The notes under the pieces are model-generated. The model saw only the letters and a list, made by a program, of their open reading frames with translations. It did not search any database and was not told where the DNA came from. From Candidatus Ribeiella danica (lineage in GTDB: Bacteria > Chloroflexota > Chloroflexia > Chloroflexales > Roseiflexaceae): a DNA stretch of 64,000 bases. The DNA lies in contig JADKFS010000002.1 of NCBI GenBank assembly GCA_016717335.1, positions 248,001-312,000 on the forward strand, given 5' to 3'. The position numbers and the translations under genes were made by a program. This document shows, one piece after another, positions 40,255 through 49,893 of this stretch. Positions within the stretch are counted from its first letter, which is position 1. Each line of letters opens with the position of its first letter.

Positions 40255-41148
40255 CTACCCCTTCAGCGCGCCCTTGGTGAGGCCCTCGACCAGGAAGCGC
40301 TGCGCCAAGAAGAACACGATCATGATCGGTATCGAGCCGAGCACCGCCGCGGCGCAGAACAGCGTCCAGTTGGTGTTGTACTGCGTGGCGAACAGCCGCA
40401 CGCCGACGCCGAGCGGGTACAGCTTCGAGTCGGACAGGAACACCGTCGTCACGATGTACTCGTTATAGATGCCGATGAAGCCGAAGATGAACTGGGCCAC
40501 CAGCATCGGCTGGAGCAGCGGGAACAGGATGCGCCAGAAGGTCTGCCAGTTGCTCGCCCCGTCGATCGAGGCGGCCTCGTCCAGCTCCTTCGGGATGCTG
40601 TCCATGAAGTTCTTCATCAGCCAGACCGCCAGCGCGCTGCCGCCGAAGCCGAACAGCAGGATCAGGCCGGTCAGCGTGTTGAGCAGCCCGACCAGCTGGA
40701 AGCCGCGGAAGATCGCCACCAGCGAGCCCACCGTCGGCAGCATCTGGATGATCAGCAGGATCAAGATGCCGTAGCGCCGCCCGGCGAAGTTCAGCCGCGA
40801 GAACGCATACCCGGCGAACGTCGCCAGCATCACCGAGATCGCCGCGCTGAATCCGCCGATGATCAGGCTGTTGCGCACCCACAGCGGGAACTGGCTGCTC
40901 AGCAGCTTGGCGTAGTTGTCCAGCGTCAGTTTCTGCGGGATCAGCGTCGGGCTGTACAGGCTGTTGCCGCCGCCCTTGAGCGAGTACATCACCACGTACA
41001 GCGTCGGGAACAGCGAGACCAGGCAGATGACGATCAGCGCGATGCGGATGGCCCACAGGCCCACCGCCTGCTGCACGCGGTAGGACGAAGCGATCGAGCG
41101 GCGTGGCGCGGCCTGGGCAGCTGTCGTCGGTCGTGTTCCTGTCGTCAT
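40255..41148 (-). CDS. malG: Maltodextrin ABC transporter permease, MalG-like
   Basis: 297 residues with six predicted membrane spans. The EAA loop EAASIDGASNWQTFWRILFP contacts the ATPase. The end FLVEGLTKGALKG is the conserved MalG tail. Its ATG overlaps the stop of malF by four bases. The ATPase (MalK/MsmX type) is not encoded in this window, so a shared ATPase elsewhere is likely. Confidence 0.93.
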   Translation of the reverse strand: MTTGTRPTTAAQAAPRRSIASSYRVQQAVGLWAIRIALIVICLVSLFPTLYVVMYSLKGGGNSLYSPTLIPQKLTLDNYAKLLSSQFPLWVRNSLIIGGFSAAISVMLATFAGYAFSRLNFAGRRYGILILLIIQMLPTVGSLVAIFRGFQLVGLLNTLTGLILLFGFGGSALAVWLMKNFMDSIPKELDEAASIDGASNWQTFWRILFPLLQPMLVAQFIFGFIGIYNEYIVTTVFLSDSKLYPLGVGVRLFATQYNTNWTLFCAAAVLGSIPIMIVFFLAQRFLVEGLTKGALKG

Positions 41149-42086
41149 CGCTCCACCTCCTTGAACGAGCCGGTCACGATCGCGTTGAAGATCGTCAGCG
41201 CCGCCAGAATGAAGAAGATGATGATGCTGTACGCCGCGTTCAGCCCGTAGAGCCGCAGCTGGAAGATCAGCTTGTAGGCGTAGGTCGCCAGCGTATCCGT
41301 CCCGCCGTAGTTCGCCCCCGGAAAGGCCAGCGGGTTACCGTTGGTGATCAGGATGATCACGCCGGCGTTGCCGAACTGGAACGCTAGCTGCGTGATGATC
41401 AGCGGGGTGATCGCCGCGAGCATGAACGGCCAGGTGATCGTGCGAAAGCGCTGCCAGCTGCTGGCGCCGTCGAGGTCGGCCACCTCGTACAGCTCGGCCG
41501 GGATGGCCTGCAGCGCCGCCAGGCAGACCGTCATGAAGAACGGGTAGCTCAGCCACAGGTTGACGAGTATCAGCGCGGCGCGGGCCGGGCCGACGGTGTT
41601 GAGCCAGTTGATCCGCTCGGCGCCAAACCAGCCCAGGATCAGGTTCAGCGGGCCCTGGGTGTTGAAGATGCCGGCCCAGACCTGCGACGTCAGAATGAAC
41701 GGCATCGACCAGGGGATGATCAGCAGCGTGCGATAGACGTTGCGCTCGCGCAGGCGAGAGTTGTTGAGCATCATCGCGAGGATCATGCCCGCGCCGACGT
41801 TGAGGGCCGTGCACACAATCATCCATATCACGGTCCAGCCCAGCACGGGCAAGAACGCGCTGCCGCCGGCGAAGATTTGCCGGTAGTTCTGCAGGCCGGC
41901 CCACTCGAACTGCAGAAAGTGAAACAGGCTGTAGTTGGTAAAGGAGATGTACACGGTGTACAGGAACGGCAGGATGATGAACAGCACGGTGGCGACGAGC
42001 ACCGGCGCGAGATACACGTACGCCGAGCGGTCGATCCGGCGCGCCCGCACCGCTCCGGCGGGTGGGACAGCGACTTTTGCTGCCAT
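41145..42086 (-). CDS. malF: Maltodextrin ABC transporter permease, MalF-like
   Basis: 313 residues; six spans. EAA loop ELYEVADLDGASSWQRFRTI followed by ITWPFMLAAITPLII. Starts ATG 42086. The 197-bp gap to malE upstream holds no gene. Overlaps malG by four bases, which indicates coupled translation. Confidence 0.93.
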   Translation of the reverse strand: MAAKVAVPPAGAVRARRIDRSAYVYLAPVLVATVLFIILPFLYTVYISFTNYSLFHFLQFEWAGLQNYRQIFAGGSAFLPVLGWTVIWMIVCTALNVGAGMILAMMLNNSRLRERNVYRTLLIIPWSMPFILTSQVWAGIFNTQGPLNLILGWFGAERINWLNTVGPARAALILVNLWLSYPFFMTVCLAALQAIPAELYEVADLDGASSWQRFRTITWPFMLAAITPLIITQLAFQFGNAGVIILITNGNPLAFPGANYGGTDTLATYAYKLIFQLRLYGLNAAYSIIIFFILAALTIFNAIVTGSFKEVER

Positions 42087-42283
42087 AGCAACTCTCCCTC
42101 TGCGAGGTGGGTGCGGCGTTCACCGCACCCACGTCCACTCACTCTACTGAGTCGTTTGACACGCTCAGCTCCATTGGCGAAGCCGCTACGATCGCCAGGC
42201 AACCTGCCGCGCTTTGCGGCTCTGCGTGAGCTATCCCAGCGAGTGGCGACACGCACGGCAAATGACCCGCTGCGCTTGTTGGC

Positions 42284-43690
42284 CTACTTGGTCTGCTCGA
42301 TCGCGGTCTTGATCTGCGCCACCGCGTTGTCCAGCAGGCCCTTGATCTGGTCGTCGGGCGCGTTGCCAGGAATGATCGCGTCCATCGCGTCGCCCCACGG
42401 CTTCCAGACGTTGCTCATCGCCGGGATGTTCGGCATGGGCACGCCGTCGGCCGCCTGCGCTGTCCAGGTCTCCATGTTCGGGTTTACCTGCGCCGCGACC
42501 GCGGCCGCGCTCTTGCGCACCGGGGCCTTGTTGAAGCTCTTGAACAGCTCGGCCACGTTGGCGCCGCAGGTGGCGAAGCTGAGGAAGTCGAGCGCGGCCT
42601 CCTTGTTCTTGCTGAACGCGTTGCCGGCGAACGCCTGCACGCCCAGGAACGGCACCATCGGCTTGCCGTTCGGCAGCGCCGGCAGCTTGGCCACGCCATA
42701 GTCGATCCCGGCCTTCTTGAGCGGGTTCTCGCGCCACGGCCCGTTGATCGTCATCGCGAGCTTGCCCGCCTCCATCATGCCTTCCTGCATTGTGTGCATA
42801 TTCGCGCGGTCGATCGCCACATCGGGCAGCGCCGGCTGCTTGCTGTGATACATGTCGCGCAGGAACTTGGCGGCCTGGACGCTCGCGTCGTTGTTCAGCC
42901 CGATGTCGTCGGTGTTGAACTTGCCGCTGTCGTACTTGAAGATGTAGCCGCCGAAGCCCATGAAGAACGGACCCTCGTGGTACTGCTCGAGCAGCGGGAA
43001 GCCAAAGCCATAGACGTCGCCCTTGGTGAGGTCGGTGGAGGTCTTGACCAGCTCGTCCCAGGTCTTGGGCGGATTCGGCACCATGGCCTTGTTGTAGATC
43101 AGCGCGACCGACTCGACGAACACCGGCAGCGCGTACAGCTTGCCGTTCACCGTCGTGGCGTCCAGGGCGGACGGGATGATGTCCGCCTTGTCCTTGATCG
43201 CGCTGTCGGGGACCTCGAGCGCGATCTGCTGGATGGCGAACTCGCCGATCCAGTCGTGGGCGATCGGGCCGTAGACGTCGGGGCCTTCGCCGGCGGGCGC
43301 CGAGATCGACATCTTGGACTTGAAGTCGGCGTCGGGGATGCTCACCAGCTCGACCGGCGTCCCGGTTGCATCAGTATAGGCTTTACTCAGGGTCTCAAGC
43401 GCCGCGTACTCGTTATTGTCCGGCGCATCCTTGAGCGAGCGCGTCCAGAAGGTCAGCTTGTCGACCTTGGGGCCGCTGGGCGCGCAGCTGGCCGCGCTGC
43501 CGGTCGTCCCGGTGTCCGCCGGGGCCGCGGTTGCCTCGCCGCCGGCCGCGGGCGCCGCCGTCGCCGCCGTGGTATCGCCGCCGGCCGCGGGCGCCGTGGT
43601 AGGGGTAGCCGCCGTGCCGCCGCTGCCACAGGCCGCCAGCATCAGCGCCAGCAGGCTGATGATGCTGAAGGATTTGAGCATACGTTGCAT
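42284..43690 (-). CDS. malE: Extracellular sugar-binding lipoprotein, MalE-like
   Basis: 468 residues. Lipoprotein signal: IISLLALMLAACGSGG with the lipobox Cys near residue 21. An Ala/Thr/Pro-rich spacer separates anchor and domain. Binding-protein features: KLTFWTRSLKDAPDNNEYAA, GPDVYGPIAHDWIGEFAIQQ and GVDYG/LPALPNGKPMVPFLGVQ-type segments of family 1 solute-binding proteins. It delivers malto-oligosaccharides to MalFG. ATG 43690 has AAAGGAG upstream. Confidence 0.92.
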   Translation of the reverse strand: MQRMLKSFSIISLLALMLAACGSGGTAATPTTAPAAGGDTTAATAAPAAGGEATAAPADTGTTGSAASCAPSGPKVDKLTFWTRSLKDAPDNNEYAALETLSKAYTDATGTPVELVSIPDADFKSKMSISAPAGEGPDVYGPIAHDWIGEFAIQQIALEVPDSAIKDKADIIPSALDATTVNGKLYALPVFVESVALIYNKAMVPNPPKTWDELVKTSTDLTKGDVYGFGFPLLEQYHEGPFFMGFGGYIFKYDSGKFNTDDIGLNNDASVQAAKFLRDMYHSKQPALPDVAIDRANMHTMQEGMMEAGKLAMTINGPWRENPLKKAGIDYGVAKLPALPNGKPMVPFLGVQAFAGNAFSKNKEAALDFLSFATCGANVAELFKSFNKAPVRKSAAAVAAQVNPNMETWTAQAADGVPMPNIPAMSNVWKPWGDAMDAIIPGNAPDDQIKGLLDNAVAQIKTAIEQTK

Positions 43691-43969
43691 ACCTGTCCGC
43701 TCCTTTGCTTAGGAATCTGTTCATGCTCGAATAACAAGGCGATCCGCGATCGATCGTGGGCGGAATGGGTGGTGCCTGGCCCCGCCCATCCAGGGTCGCT
43801 TAGAAGCCACCCCCTTTCCTGGTATGCTGTATTAGCGCAGCAGGGTTGACGCTCTGTGAGCAAAAGCATTGAGCCACTGCGCACGAACGAGATGCCGTTG
43901 TGATGCGATCCGTCTGACTGCCGACTGGCTCCTGCCGACTGCCCACTGCTATAGAACATCAGAGAGCGC

Positions 43970-44140
43970 TCGACGGCGGACGCGAGCCTCAGCCGATCGA
44001 GTGCCGCGCGCACCGATCCGAGCAAGAGGTCGCTGGCCGCTGCAACGCGACCGCCAATGACCACACAGCCGGGGTTGATGATAAGAGAAGATATCGGTAT
44101 CAGCGTCGATCGCTTGAGCCATTGTCGGATACCCCTGCAA
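43970..44140 (-). pseudogene. ROK-family protein remnant
   Basis: A short stretch reads LIINPGCVVIGGRVAAASDL then LLGSVRAALDRLRLASAVER, matching the C-terminal NPE/CVVIGG block of ROK sugar kinases/repressors. Upstream AQAIDADTDI in a neighbouring frame may belong to it. Nothing else of the gene remains. The rest of the 480-bp gap (43691-44170) has no gene. Confidence 0.45.
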
Positions 44141-44170
44141 TGCTCGTGTCAAGCGCTACCGCGTGTCGCA

Positions 44171-44545
44171 CTATGGTTTGGCGCCGGCGACGACGCCGAT
44201 CGCGGCCAGCAGTCGCTCGGGAGCGGTGCCCTTGATCACAAATGCATCAGCTCCGGCCGCAAGCGCGGCGCTCTGCTCCACCGCGTAGATCGTGAGCACG
44301 ATTACGGTGATCGACGGCCACTGCTGCTTGATCTGCCGAGTCGCCTGCATGCCATCCAGCACCGGCATGTGCAAGTCCATCAGCACGACATCCGGGCGGC
44401 GCTCCGCGACCAACCGTAGGGCCTCCTGGCCATCGGCCGCCTCGCCAACCACCGTAATCTCCGGCCAGGTGGCGAACAGGACGCGCAGCCCTTCGCGAGT
44501 ACGCGCGCTATCGTCGGCAATCAGCACCCGAATTGGCTGCGCCAT
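44171..44545 (-). CDS. Receiver-only response regulator
   Basis: 125 residues from ATG 44545 (MAQPIRVLIADDSARTREGL). The phospho-acceptor Asp is in DVVLMDLHMPVLDG and the conserved Lys in DAFVIKGT. There is no output domain. It lies between the alpha-glucosidase and malE, pointing the same way, and may modulate the kinase/NarL pair nearby. An upstream extension to 44680 lacks support. Confidence 0.85.
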   Translation of the reverse strand: MAQPIRVLIADDSARTREGLRVLFATWPEITVVGEAADGQEALRLVAERRPDVVLMDLHMPVLDGMQATRQIKQQWPSITVIVLTIYAVEQSAALAAGADAFVIKGTAPERLLAAIGVVAGAKP

Positions 44546-44690
44546 CTCGGTTCCTTGCGCTCGTGTGGTGTGAGGATGCGGATAAGGACGTTGGATGGCG
44601 CAAGTATCCCAGAGCTGGAGCCGCGTGTCATCAGCAAAAACCAGAATGTAACCATACCCAAAAATGGGTATTGCGGGCACCAGAGACGCC

Positions 44691-46376
44691 TCACGCCAGC
44701 TCGGCGACGACGATCTCGAACGGCGCCAGGGTGAGCCAGTCGAGCGCGAGCGGCTGATCTACGCGCGCCGCACTCGAGAACAGCAGGCGCGCCGGGTTGT
44801 CGCCAAGGTCGAAGATCACCGTCTGCTCCTCGCCCGAGAAGTTCAGCGCCGCCAGGCAGGTCTGCCCGGTCGCCGCGTCGCGTCGCAGGAAGGCCAGGTA
44901 GCCCTCGCTGTGCTGGTGCAGCGCGTGGTAGTCGCCGCCGATCAGCGCCGGCGTGGCCCGGCGCAGGCGCAGCATACGCCGGTAGAAGCTGAGCAGCGAG
45001 CTGGGGTCGCGCTCCTGGTCGGCGACGTTGACCCCGGTGGCGTAGTTCGGGTGGACGGGCAGCCACGGTGACACATCGGGGGGGCTGAAGCCGGCGTTGG
45101 GCGTGCCGCTCCACTGCAGCGGGCTCCGGCAGCGGTCGCGCGTGGTCGCGACAGCCGCCTGCAGCGCCTGCTCCGGCGACACCCCGAGCTTCTCGGTCAT
45201 CGTGTGGTACTGGTTGATCGCGGTCGTGTCGCGCAGCTCGCCCGGGCTGGCCAGCTCGAGGTCGGCCATGCCGATCTCCTCGCCGTTGTACAGAAACGGC
45301 GTGCCCTTCAGCGTCAGCAGCAGTGCCAGGTGCAGGCGCGCCAGCTCGGCGTCGTGGACGCCATCGCCATAGCGGCTCGACACGCGCGGCGTATCGTGGT
45401 TGCCGAGCGTGTTACAGGGCCATGCGCCGGGCGGCAGCTCGGCCAGGCGGATCGCCTGGTTGGCGCGGATGTGCGCGGGTGTCAGCCGCCGCGCCCGCAT
45501 GAGTGGGAAATTGAACACCATGTGCAGCTCGTCGTCCCCCGCGCCGTGGAAGGCCACATCCTCGTCTTCGCCGATCAGCACCCGGTCGCCGGGGTATTCG
45601 TCTACGAGCGCCCGCAGCTCCTGCATCAGCTCGTGGAGGCCCGGCTGCTGGGTCTGGAAGCGCATCAGCTGCTGGTAGTCCGCCATCGACAAGCGGTTCG
45701 CGTCGAAGATTGTGCCGGCCGGCATCGCCAGCGTGTGGTTCGGCAGGTCGGGGTGCTCGTAGATCGTGGCGATCGCGTCGAGCCGGAAGCCGTCCACGCC
45801 CAGGTCGAGCCAGAAGCGCACCGCGCCCCACATCGCGCGCTTGACCTCCGGGTTGCGCCAGTTGAGGTCGGGCTGCTCTTTGAGGAAGGCGTGGTAGTAG
45901 TACTGCTCGGTCAGCGGGTCGCGCTCCCAGGCCGACCCGCCGAAGATCGAGGCCCAGTTGTTCGGCGGGTCGTCGCCGCGCCCGTCGCGCCAGATGTACC
46001 AGTCGCGCTTGGGGTTGTCGCGGCTGGCGCGCGACTCGCGAAACCAGCGGTGCTGATCGGAGCTGTGGTTGAGCACGAGGTCGAGGACGACGCGGATGCC
46101 ACGGGCGTGCGCCTCTCCCAGGAAGGTGGTGAAATCGTTGAGCGAGCCGTACTCCGGGGCGACGCCGGTGTAGTCGGAGATATCGTAGCCGCAGTCCAGG
46201 AATGGCGACGGGTAGTGCGGCGACAGCCAGATCGCGTCGACCCCAAGGTCGCGCAGGTAGTCCAGCCTGGCGATCATCCCCGGGAAGTCGCCGATGCCGT
46301 CGCCGTTGCCGTCGGCAAAGCTGCGCGGGTAGATCTGATAGAAGACGGCCTGCTGCCACCATTTGAGGGCATCCAT
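44691..46376 (-). CDS. GH13 alpha-glucosidase / oligo-1,6-glucosidase type
   Basis: 561 residues from ATG 46376 (MDALKWWQQAVFYQIYPRSF), ribosome site GGAG 8 bases upstream. Motifs: GVDAIWLSPHYPSPFLDCGY (calcium-site and QPDLNWRNPEV blocks), GVDGFRLDAIATI (nucleophile), VLIGEDEDVAF (Glu) and TLGNHDTPR (Asp). The QPDLNWRNPEV motif marks the alpha-1,4/1,6-glucosidase subfamily. Cytoplasmic. It would split imported maltodextrins or isomaltose to glucose. Confidence 0.92.
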   Translation of the reverse strand: MDALKWWQQAVFYQIYPRSFADGNGDGIGDFPGMIARLDYLRDLGVDAIWLSPHYPSPFLDCGYDISDYTGVAPEYGSLNDFTTFLGEAHARGIRVVLDLVLNHSSDQHRWFRESRASRDNPKRDWYIWRDGRGDDPPNNWASIFGGSAWERDPLTEQYYYHAFLKEQPDLNWRNPEVKRAMWGAVRFWLDLGVDGFRLDAIATIYEHPDLPNHTLAMPAGTIFDANRLSMADYQQLMRFQTQQPGLHELMQELRALVDEYPGDRVLIGEDEDVAFHGAGDDELHMVFNFPLMRARRLTPAHIRANQAIRLAELPPGAWPCNTLGNHDTPRVSSRYGDGVHDAELARLHLALLLTLKGTPFLYNGEEIGMADLELASPGELRDTTAINQYHTMTEKLGVSPEQALQAAVATTRDRCRSPLQWSGTPNAGFSPPDVSPWLPVHPNYATGVNVADQERDPSSLLSFYRRMLRLRRATPALIGGDYHALHQHSEGYLAFLRRDAATGQTCLAALNFSGEEQTVIFDLGDNPARLLFSSAARVDQPLALDWLTLAPFEIVVAELA

Positions 46377-46383
46377 GCGATCT

Positions 46384-46830
46384 GCTCCTTGTCTAATAAG
46401 GACCAAGGACCAAGCCCACCTTGTCTCCTTGTCACCTTCGTCAGGGATCAGTCAGGGATCAGGGGTCAGGGGTCGGCATTCAACGTTCAGCGTTCAACCT
46501 TCAACGCTCGTCTCCTTGTCACCTTCGTCAGGGATCAGGGGTCAGGGGTCGGCGTTCAACGTTCAGCGTTCAACGTTCAACCTTCAACGCTCGTCTCCTT
46601 GTCACCTTCGTCAGGGATCAGGGGTCGGCGTTCAACGTTCAGCGTTCAACCTTCAACGCTCGTCTCCTTGTCACCTTCGTCAGGGATCAGGGGTCAGGGG
46701 TCGGCGTTCAACGTTCAGCGTTCAACCTTCAACGTTCAACGTTCAACGCTCGTCTCCTTCGTCAGGGATCAGGGGTCGGCATTCAACGTTCAGCGTTCAA
46801 CGTTCAGCGTTCAACCTTCAACGCTCCCGT
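46384..46830. repeat. Higher-order heptamer array (TTCAACG / TCAGGGG)
   Basis: Seven-base units TTCAACG, TTCAGCG and TTCAACC alternate with TCAGGGA/TCAGGGG units and a CTCGTCTCCTTGTCACCTTCG spacer split as CTCGTCTCC plus TTGTCACC. The whole block repeats about five times with variable lengths (60-100 bp). The array reaches into the 3' end of the next gene (46804-47496). Confidence 0.9.
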
Positions 46831-47496
46831 GTCTCCTGCCTCCCCGTCGCCCAGCGACGCCAGGCCCTCGCGCAGGGCGTACAAGGCTGCCTGGGTGCGG
46901 CTGGCCAGCTGGAGCTTGCCCAGGATATGGCTCACGTGCTTGCTCACCGTGGCCATGCCGATCCCAAGCGCCTCGGCGATCTCCTGGTTGCTCTCGCCAT
47001 GCGCGATCAGGCGTAGCACCGCGACCTCGCGCTCGCTCAGCGGCTCCGCCATCGGCGGCCGCTGGGGCGGGTGCGCCAACTCCTGCAGCACTTTCCGCGC
47101 GATCGCCGGGTGCAGCGATGACTCGCCGCGGTGGACTCGCCAGATGGCGCGCACCAGCTCGGCCGGGCCGAAGTCTTTCAGGGTGTAGCCCAGCGCGCCG
47201 GCGCGAATCGCCGGAAAGACCTTATCGTCGGCCTCGAAGGTGGTCAGCACCAGGATGCGCGCGCCCGGCTGGCGAACCAGAATCTGCTTGATCGCCGCGA
47301 TCCCATCCATCCGGGGCATCATCAGGTCCATCAGAATGACGTCGGGCCGGAGCCGCAGCGCCTCCGTCACGGCCTCGGCGCCGTCGCGCGCCTCGCCCAC
47401 CAGCTCGATATTCGGTTCAGATGCGAGCAACGTGCGGATGCCCGCGCGGACCACCAGATGATCGTCGACCACCAGCACACGTATGGCACTGGTCAT
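46804..47496 (-). CDS. NarL/FixJ-family response regulator
   Basis: 230 residues from ATG 47496 with GGAGG upstream. Receiver: RVLVVDDHLVVRAGIRTLLA, acceptor Asp in DVILMDLMMPRMDG, Lys in LGYTLKDFGPAE. LuxR-type helix-turn-helix: LSEREVAVLRLIAHGESNQE and ATVSKHVSHILGKLQ. Its last residues and stop (ALKVER) are coded by the heptamer array. Start overlaps the kinase stop (ATGA). Probably controls the maltodextrin genes, or answers an unrelated signal. Confidence 0.93.
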   Translation of the reverse strand: MTSAIRVLVVDDHLVVRAGIRTLLASEPNIELVGEARDGAEAVTEALRLRPDVILMDLMMPRMDGIAAIKQILVRQPGARILVLTTFEADDKVFPAIRAGALGYTLKDFGPAELVRAIWRVHRGESSLHPAIARKVLQELAHPPQRPPMAEPLSEREVAVLRLIAHGESNQEIAEALGIGMATVSKHVSHILGKLQLASRTQAALYALREGLASLGDGEAGDTGALKVER

Positions 47497-48698
47497 AGCG
47501 GCACCTCCACACTCAGCCACGTCCCAGCCCCCGGCACGCTCTGCAGGATGAATGTTCCATCGAGCTGAGCCACCCGCTCCGCGATCCCGCGCAGCCCCAT
47601 GCCGCCTGTCTCGCCTGCGGTAGCCGGATCGAACCCGACGCCGTCGTCGCTGATCTCGAGCAGCACGGCGGTTGCTGCCCGGCGGAGCCGCACCGTGACG
47701 TGCTGCGCGTGGGCGTGCTTGAGGGTGTTGTTCAGCGACTCTTGGGCGATCCGGTACAGCGCCTGCTCGACGAGCGACGGCAGATCGCCGACCCCGTCCA
47801 CAATCAGCTTCGTCTGGAGGTTGGCCCGCCCCTCCACCGCGTTCAGCCGGGCCTGCACGGCCGCCACCAGCCCGACCTGCTCCAGGATCGGCGGGCGCAG
47901 ATCGAAGATCAGCAGCCGCATCTCGTCGAGCGCCTCCTGGGCGGTGTCCTGCAGCCCGCGCAGCGCGTCGGCGGCGGTCGACAGCTCGCCTGACGCCAAT
48001 AGGCGCCGGGCCCCCTGGGCATGCAGGGTGACGCTGTAGAGCGCCTGGATCACCGAGTCGTGCAGGTCGCGGGCGAGCCGCTGGCGCTCTTCCAGCACGG
48101 CCTGCTCCTGCGCGGCGGCGACCAGCAGCTGCTCGATCGCGCGCGTGCGCTCCTCAACCCGCCGCTCGATCGCCAGATTGCTCTCGAAGCGCTCGATCGC
48201 CAGCGCCAAGACGTTCGCGACCGCCTGGAGGAAACATATCTCCTCGTCGCTGAACATTCGGATCGCGGTGACATCCACGCCCAGGCAGCCAAAGGGCCGG
48301 GTCTGCCCTGGAACGACAACCGTGAGGCTGCTGAGCACGCCGTGGTCGGTCAGCGCGGGCAGCTGCATAAATCGCGTTTCGCTGAGCCAGTCCGCCACGA
48401 TGACTGGGGCGGAGCCAAGGACGGTGGTCCCGATCGGCGATGTCTTGGCCAGCGCAACGGTCATGCGCGCCGTGGCATCGTCCTGCCAACCGACAGCTGA
48501 TCGGAGCACGAGCCGGCTGTGGTCGGGAAGCAGCTCCCAGATCGCGCTGTAGGCCACGGCGAGCGTGTCGGCGACCAGGACGGCCGCCCGTCGCAGGAGG
48601 ACCGACAGGTCGGTGTTGGATAGGGCAGCCTGGGTCAGCTCCACCAGTGCGGCCTGATGCCGAGCATACATGCTCAGTTCCTTCCTGCCGTCGCTCAT
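47493..48698 (-). CDS. GAF-domain histidine kinase (HisKA_3 type)
   Basis: About 401 residues from ATG 48698 (MSDGRKELSMYARHQAALVE). GAF domain at about 20-175; coiled-coil; dimerisation block EERQRLARDLHDSVIQALYS with the phospho-His; C-terminal ATPase with NTLKHAHAQHVTVRLR and SDDGVGFDPATAGETGGMGL. No membrane span, so it senses a cytoplasmic signal. It pairs with the NarL-type regulator by a four-base overlap. Confidence 0.92.
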   Translation of the reverse strand: MSDGRKELSMYARHQAALVELTQAALSNTDLSVLLRRAAVLVADTLAVAYSAIWELLPDHSRLVLRSAVGWQDDATARMTVALAKTSPIGTTVLGSAPVIVADWLSETRFMQLPALTDHGVLSSLTVVVPGQTRPFGCLGVDVTAIRMFSDEEICFLQAVANVLALAIERFESNLAIERRVEERTRAIEQLLVAAAQEQAVLEERQRLARDLHDSVIQALYSVTLHAQGARRLLASGELSTAADALRGLQDTAQEALDEMRLLIFDLRPPILEQVGLVAAVQARLNAVEGRANLQTKLIVDGVGDLPSLVEQALYRIAQESLNNTLKHAHAQHVTVRLRRAATAVLLEISDDGVGFDPATAGETGGMGLRGIAERVAQLDGTFILQSVPGAGTWLSVEVPL

Positions 48699-48801
48699 GC
48701 GGCGACCCGTGCCGGCGGCCAACCAGATCTATTCAATAAATCGAATTACTAGTGCGTAATAGAGCGGTGCGGGTGTTCAATTGAAGCAGGTACCGCTTAC
48801 C

Positions 48802-49842
48802 CTAGACGGAGTCGCGCTCGATCAGCGAGCACTCGATCGTCTGCTGGAGCGCCGCGGGATGCGAGGCGTCAGCGTGTTCAAGCAGGTACTGGACCGCCCA
48901 CTGGCCCATCGCGTAGTGCGGCAGCTCGATCGTGGTGAGCGGCGGGCGCAGCTGCGCGGCGATCACCTCAAGGTTATCGAAGCCGACGATCGCCAGATCG
49001 CCGGGGATGCTCAGGCCGAGCTGCCTGGCCGCGTCGTAGGCGCCCATCGCCAAGGAGTCGTTGTAGCAGAACAGCGCGGTCGGTCGCTCGGGCAGCTGCA
49101 GCAGATCGAGCGCGCAGCGATACCCCTCCGGGGCGATCACAATCCCTGTGCGAACGAGGCCCGGGTCGAACGGCACGCCATAGGAGGCGAGCGCCTGCTT
49201 GTAGCCATCGAGGCGCCCGAACATCGCGGGCAGCGGGCCGACCTCGTTGATGAACCCGATCCGGCGATGGCCTTTCCGCAGCAGCACCTCCGTCGCGGTT
49301 CGCCCGCCCTGCAGCTCATCCGGCACGACCGAGGGCAGCGAGCGGTCGGCGGTATAGCAGTCGAGCAGGACGGCAGGCACCTGCGTGAGCGCCGCCGGCG
49401 GCACGATCTCGCGATGGTACATCGTCGCGTAGATCAGGCCCTCGACCTGGCGCTCGAGCATCATCTTCAGGGCCGCGCCCTCGATGTCGAGATTGTTGCC
49501 GGTGTTGATGACCAGCAGCATTTTGGTGTGGGCCCACGCGGCATCCTGCGCGCCTTGGATGATCTTGCCGGCGTGCGACGAGGTCGCAATCTCGTCCGAG
49601 ATCAGCCCGATCGTGTGCGAGTGCCGCATGCGCAGGCCGCGCGCCATCGCATTGGGCTGCCAGCCCAACTCCTCGACAACCGCCCACACGCGATCGCGCG
49701 TCTCCTGCGGGATGCTGGTATTCGGCGCATTGTTGACGACAAAGGAGACGGTCGTCTGCGAGACGCCCGCCGCGCGCGCAACATCATACATCGAGGGGGG
49801 CTTGTGCTTCGCCGATTTTGGCTGTCTTGCCACGGCTATCAC
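48802..49842 (-). CDS. LacI-family transcriptional regulator
   Basis: 346 residues from GTG 49842; GTG at MARQPKSAKHK is an alternative. N-terminal HTH: SMYDVARAAGVSQTTVSFVV and hinge PNAMARGLRMRHSHTIGLIS. The C-terminal sugar-binding domain (FCYNDSLAMGAYDAARQLGL, PGDLAIVGFDNLEVIAAQLR) resembles MalR-type regulators. As the most upstream gene it is the likely repressor of the maltodextrin cluster. AGTAATT-type sites surround it. Confidence 0.93.
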   Translation of the reverse strand: MIAVARQPKSAKHKPPSMYDVARAAGVSQTTVSFVVNNAPNTSIPQETRDRVWAVVEELGWQPNAMARGLRMRHSHTIGLISDEIATSSHAGKIIQGAQDAAWAHTKMLLVINTGNNLDIEGAALKMMLERQVEGLIYATMYHREIVPPAALTQVPAVLLDCYTADRSLPSVVPDELQGGRTATEVLLRKGHRRIGFINEVGPLPAMFGRLDGYKQALASYGVPFDPGLVRTGIVIAPEGYRCALDLLQLPERPTALFCYNDSLAMGAYDAARQLGLSIPGDLAIVGFDNLEVIAAQLRPPLTTIELPHYAMGQWAVQYLLEHADASHPAALQQTIECSLIERDSV

Positions 49843-49893
49843 CTGTGCATCAGCCTGGCTGCTCGAAGGGGGGGGCGAGGGGGAGAAGTGAGC

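Noticed and set aside
44057..44419. Plus-strand frame over the receiver gene
   Set aside because: Antisense to the receiver domain with its conserved Asp and Lys.
46363..47188. Repetitive frames over the heptamer array
   Set aside because: They change frame with the 7-bp period and run antisense through a real response regulator.
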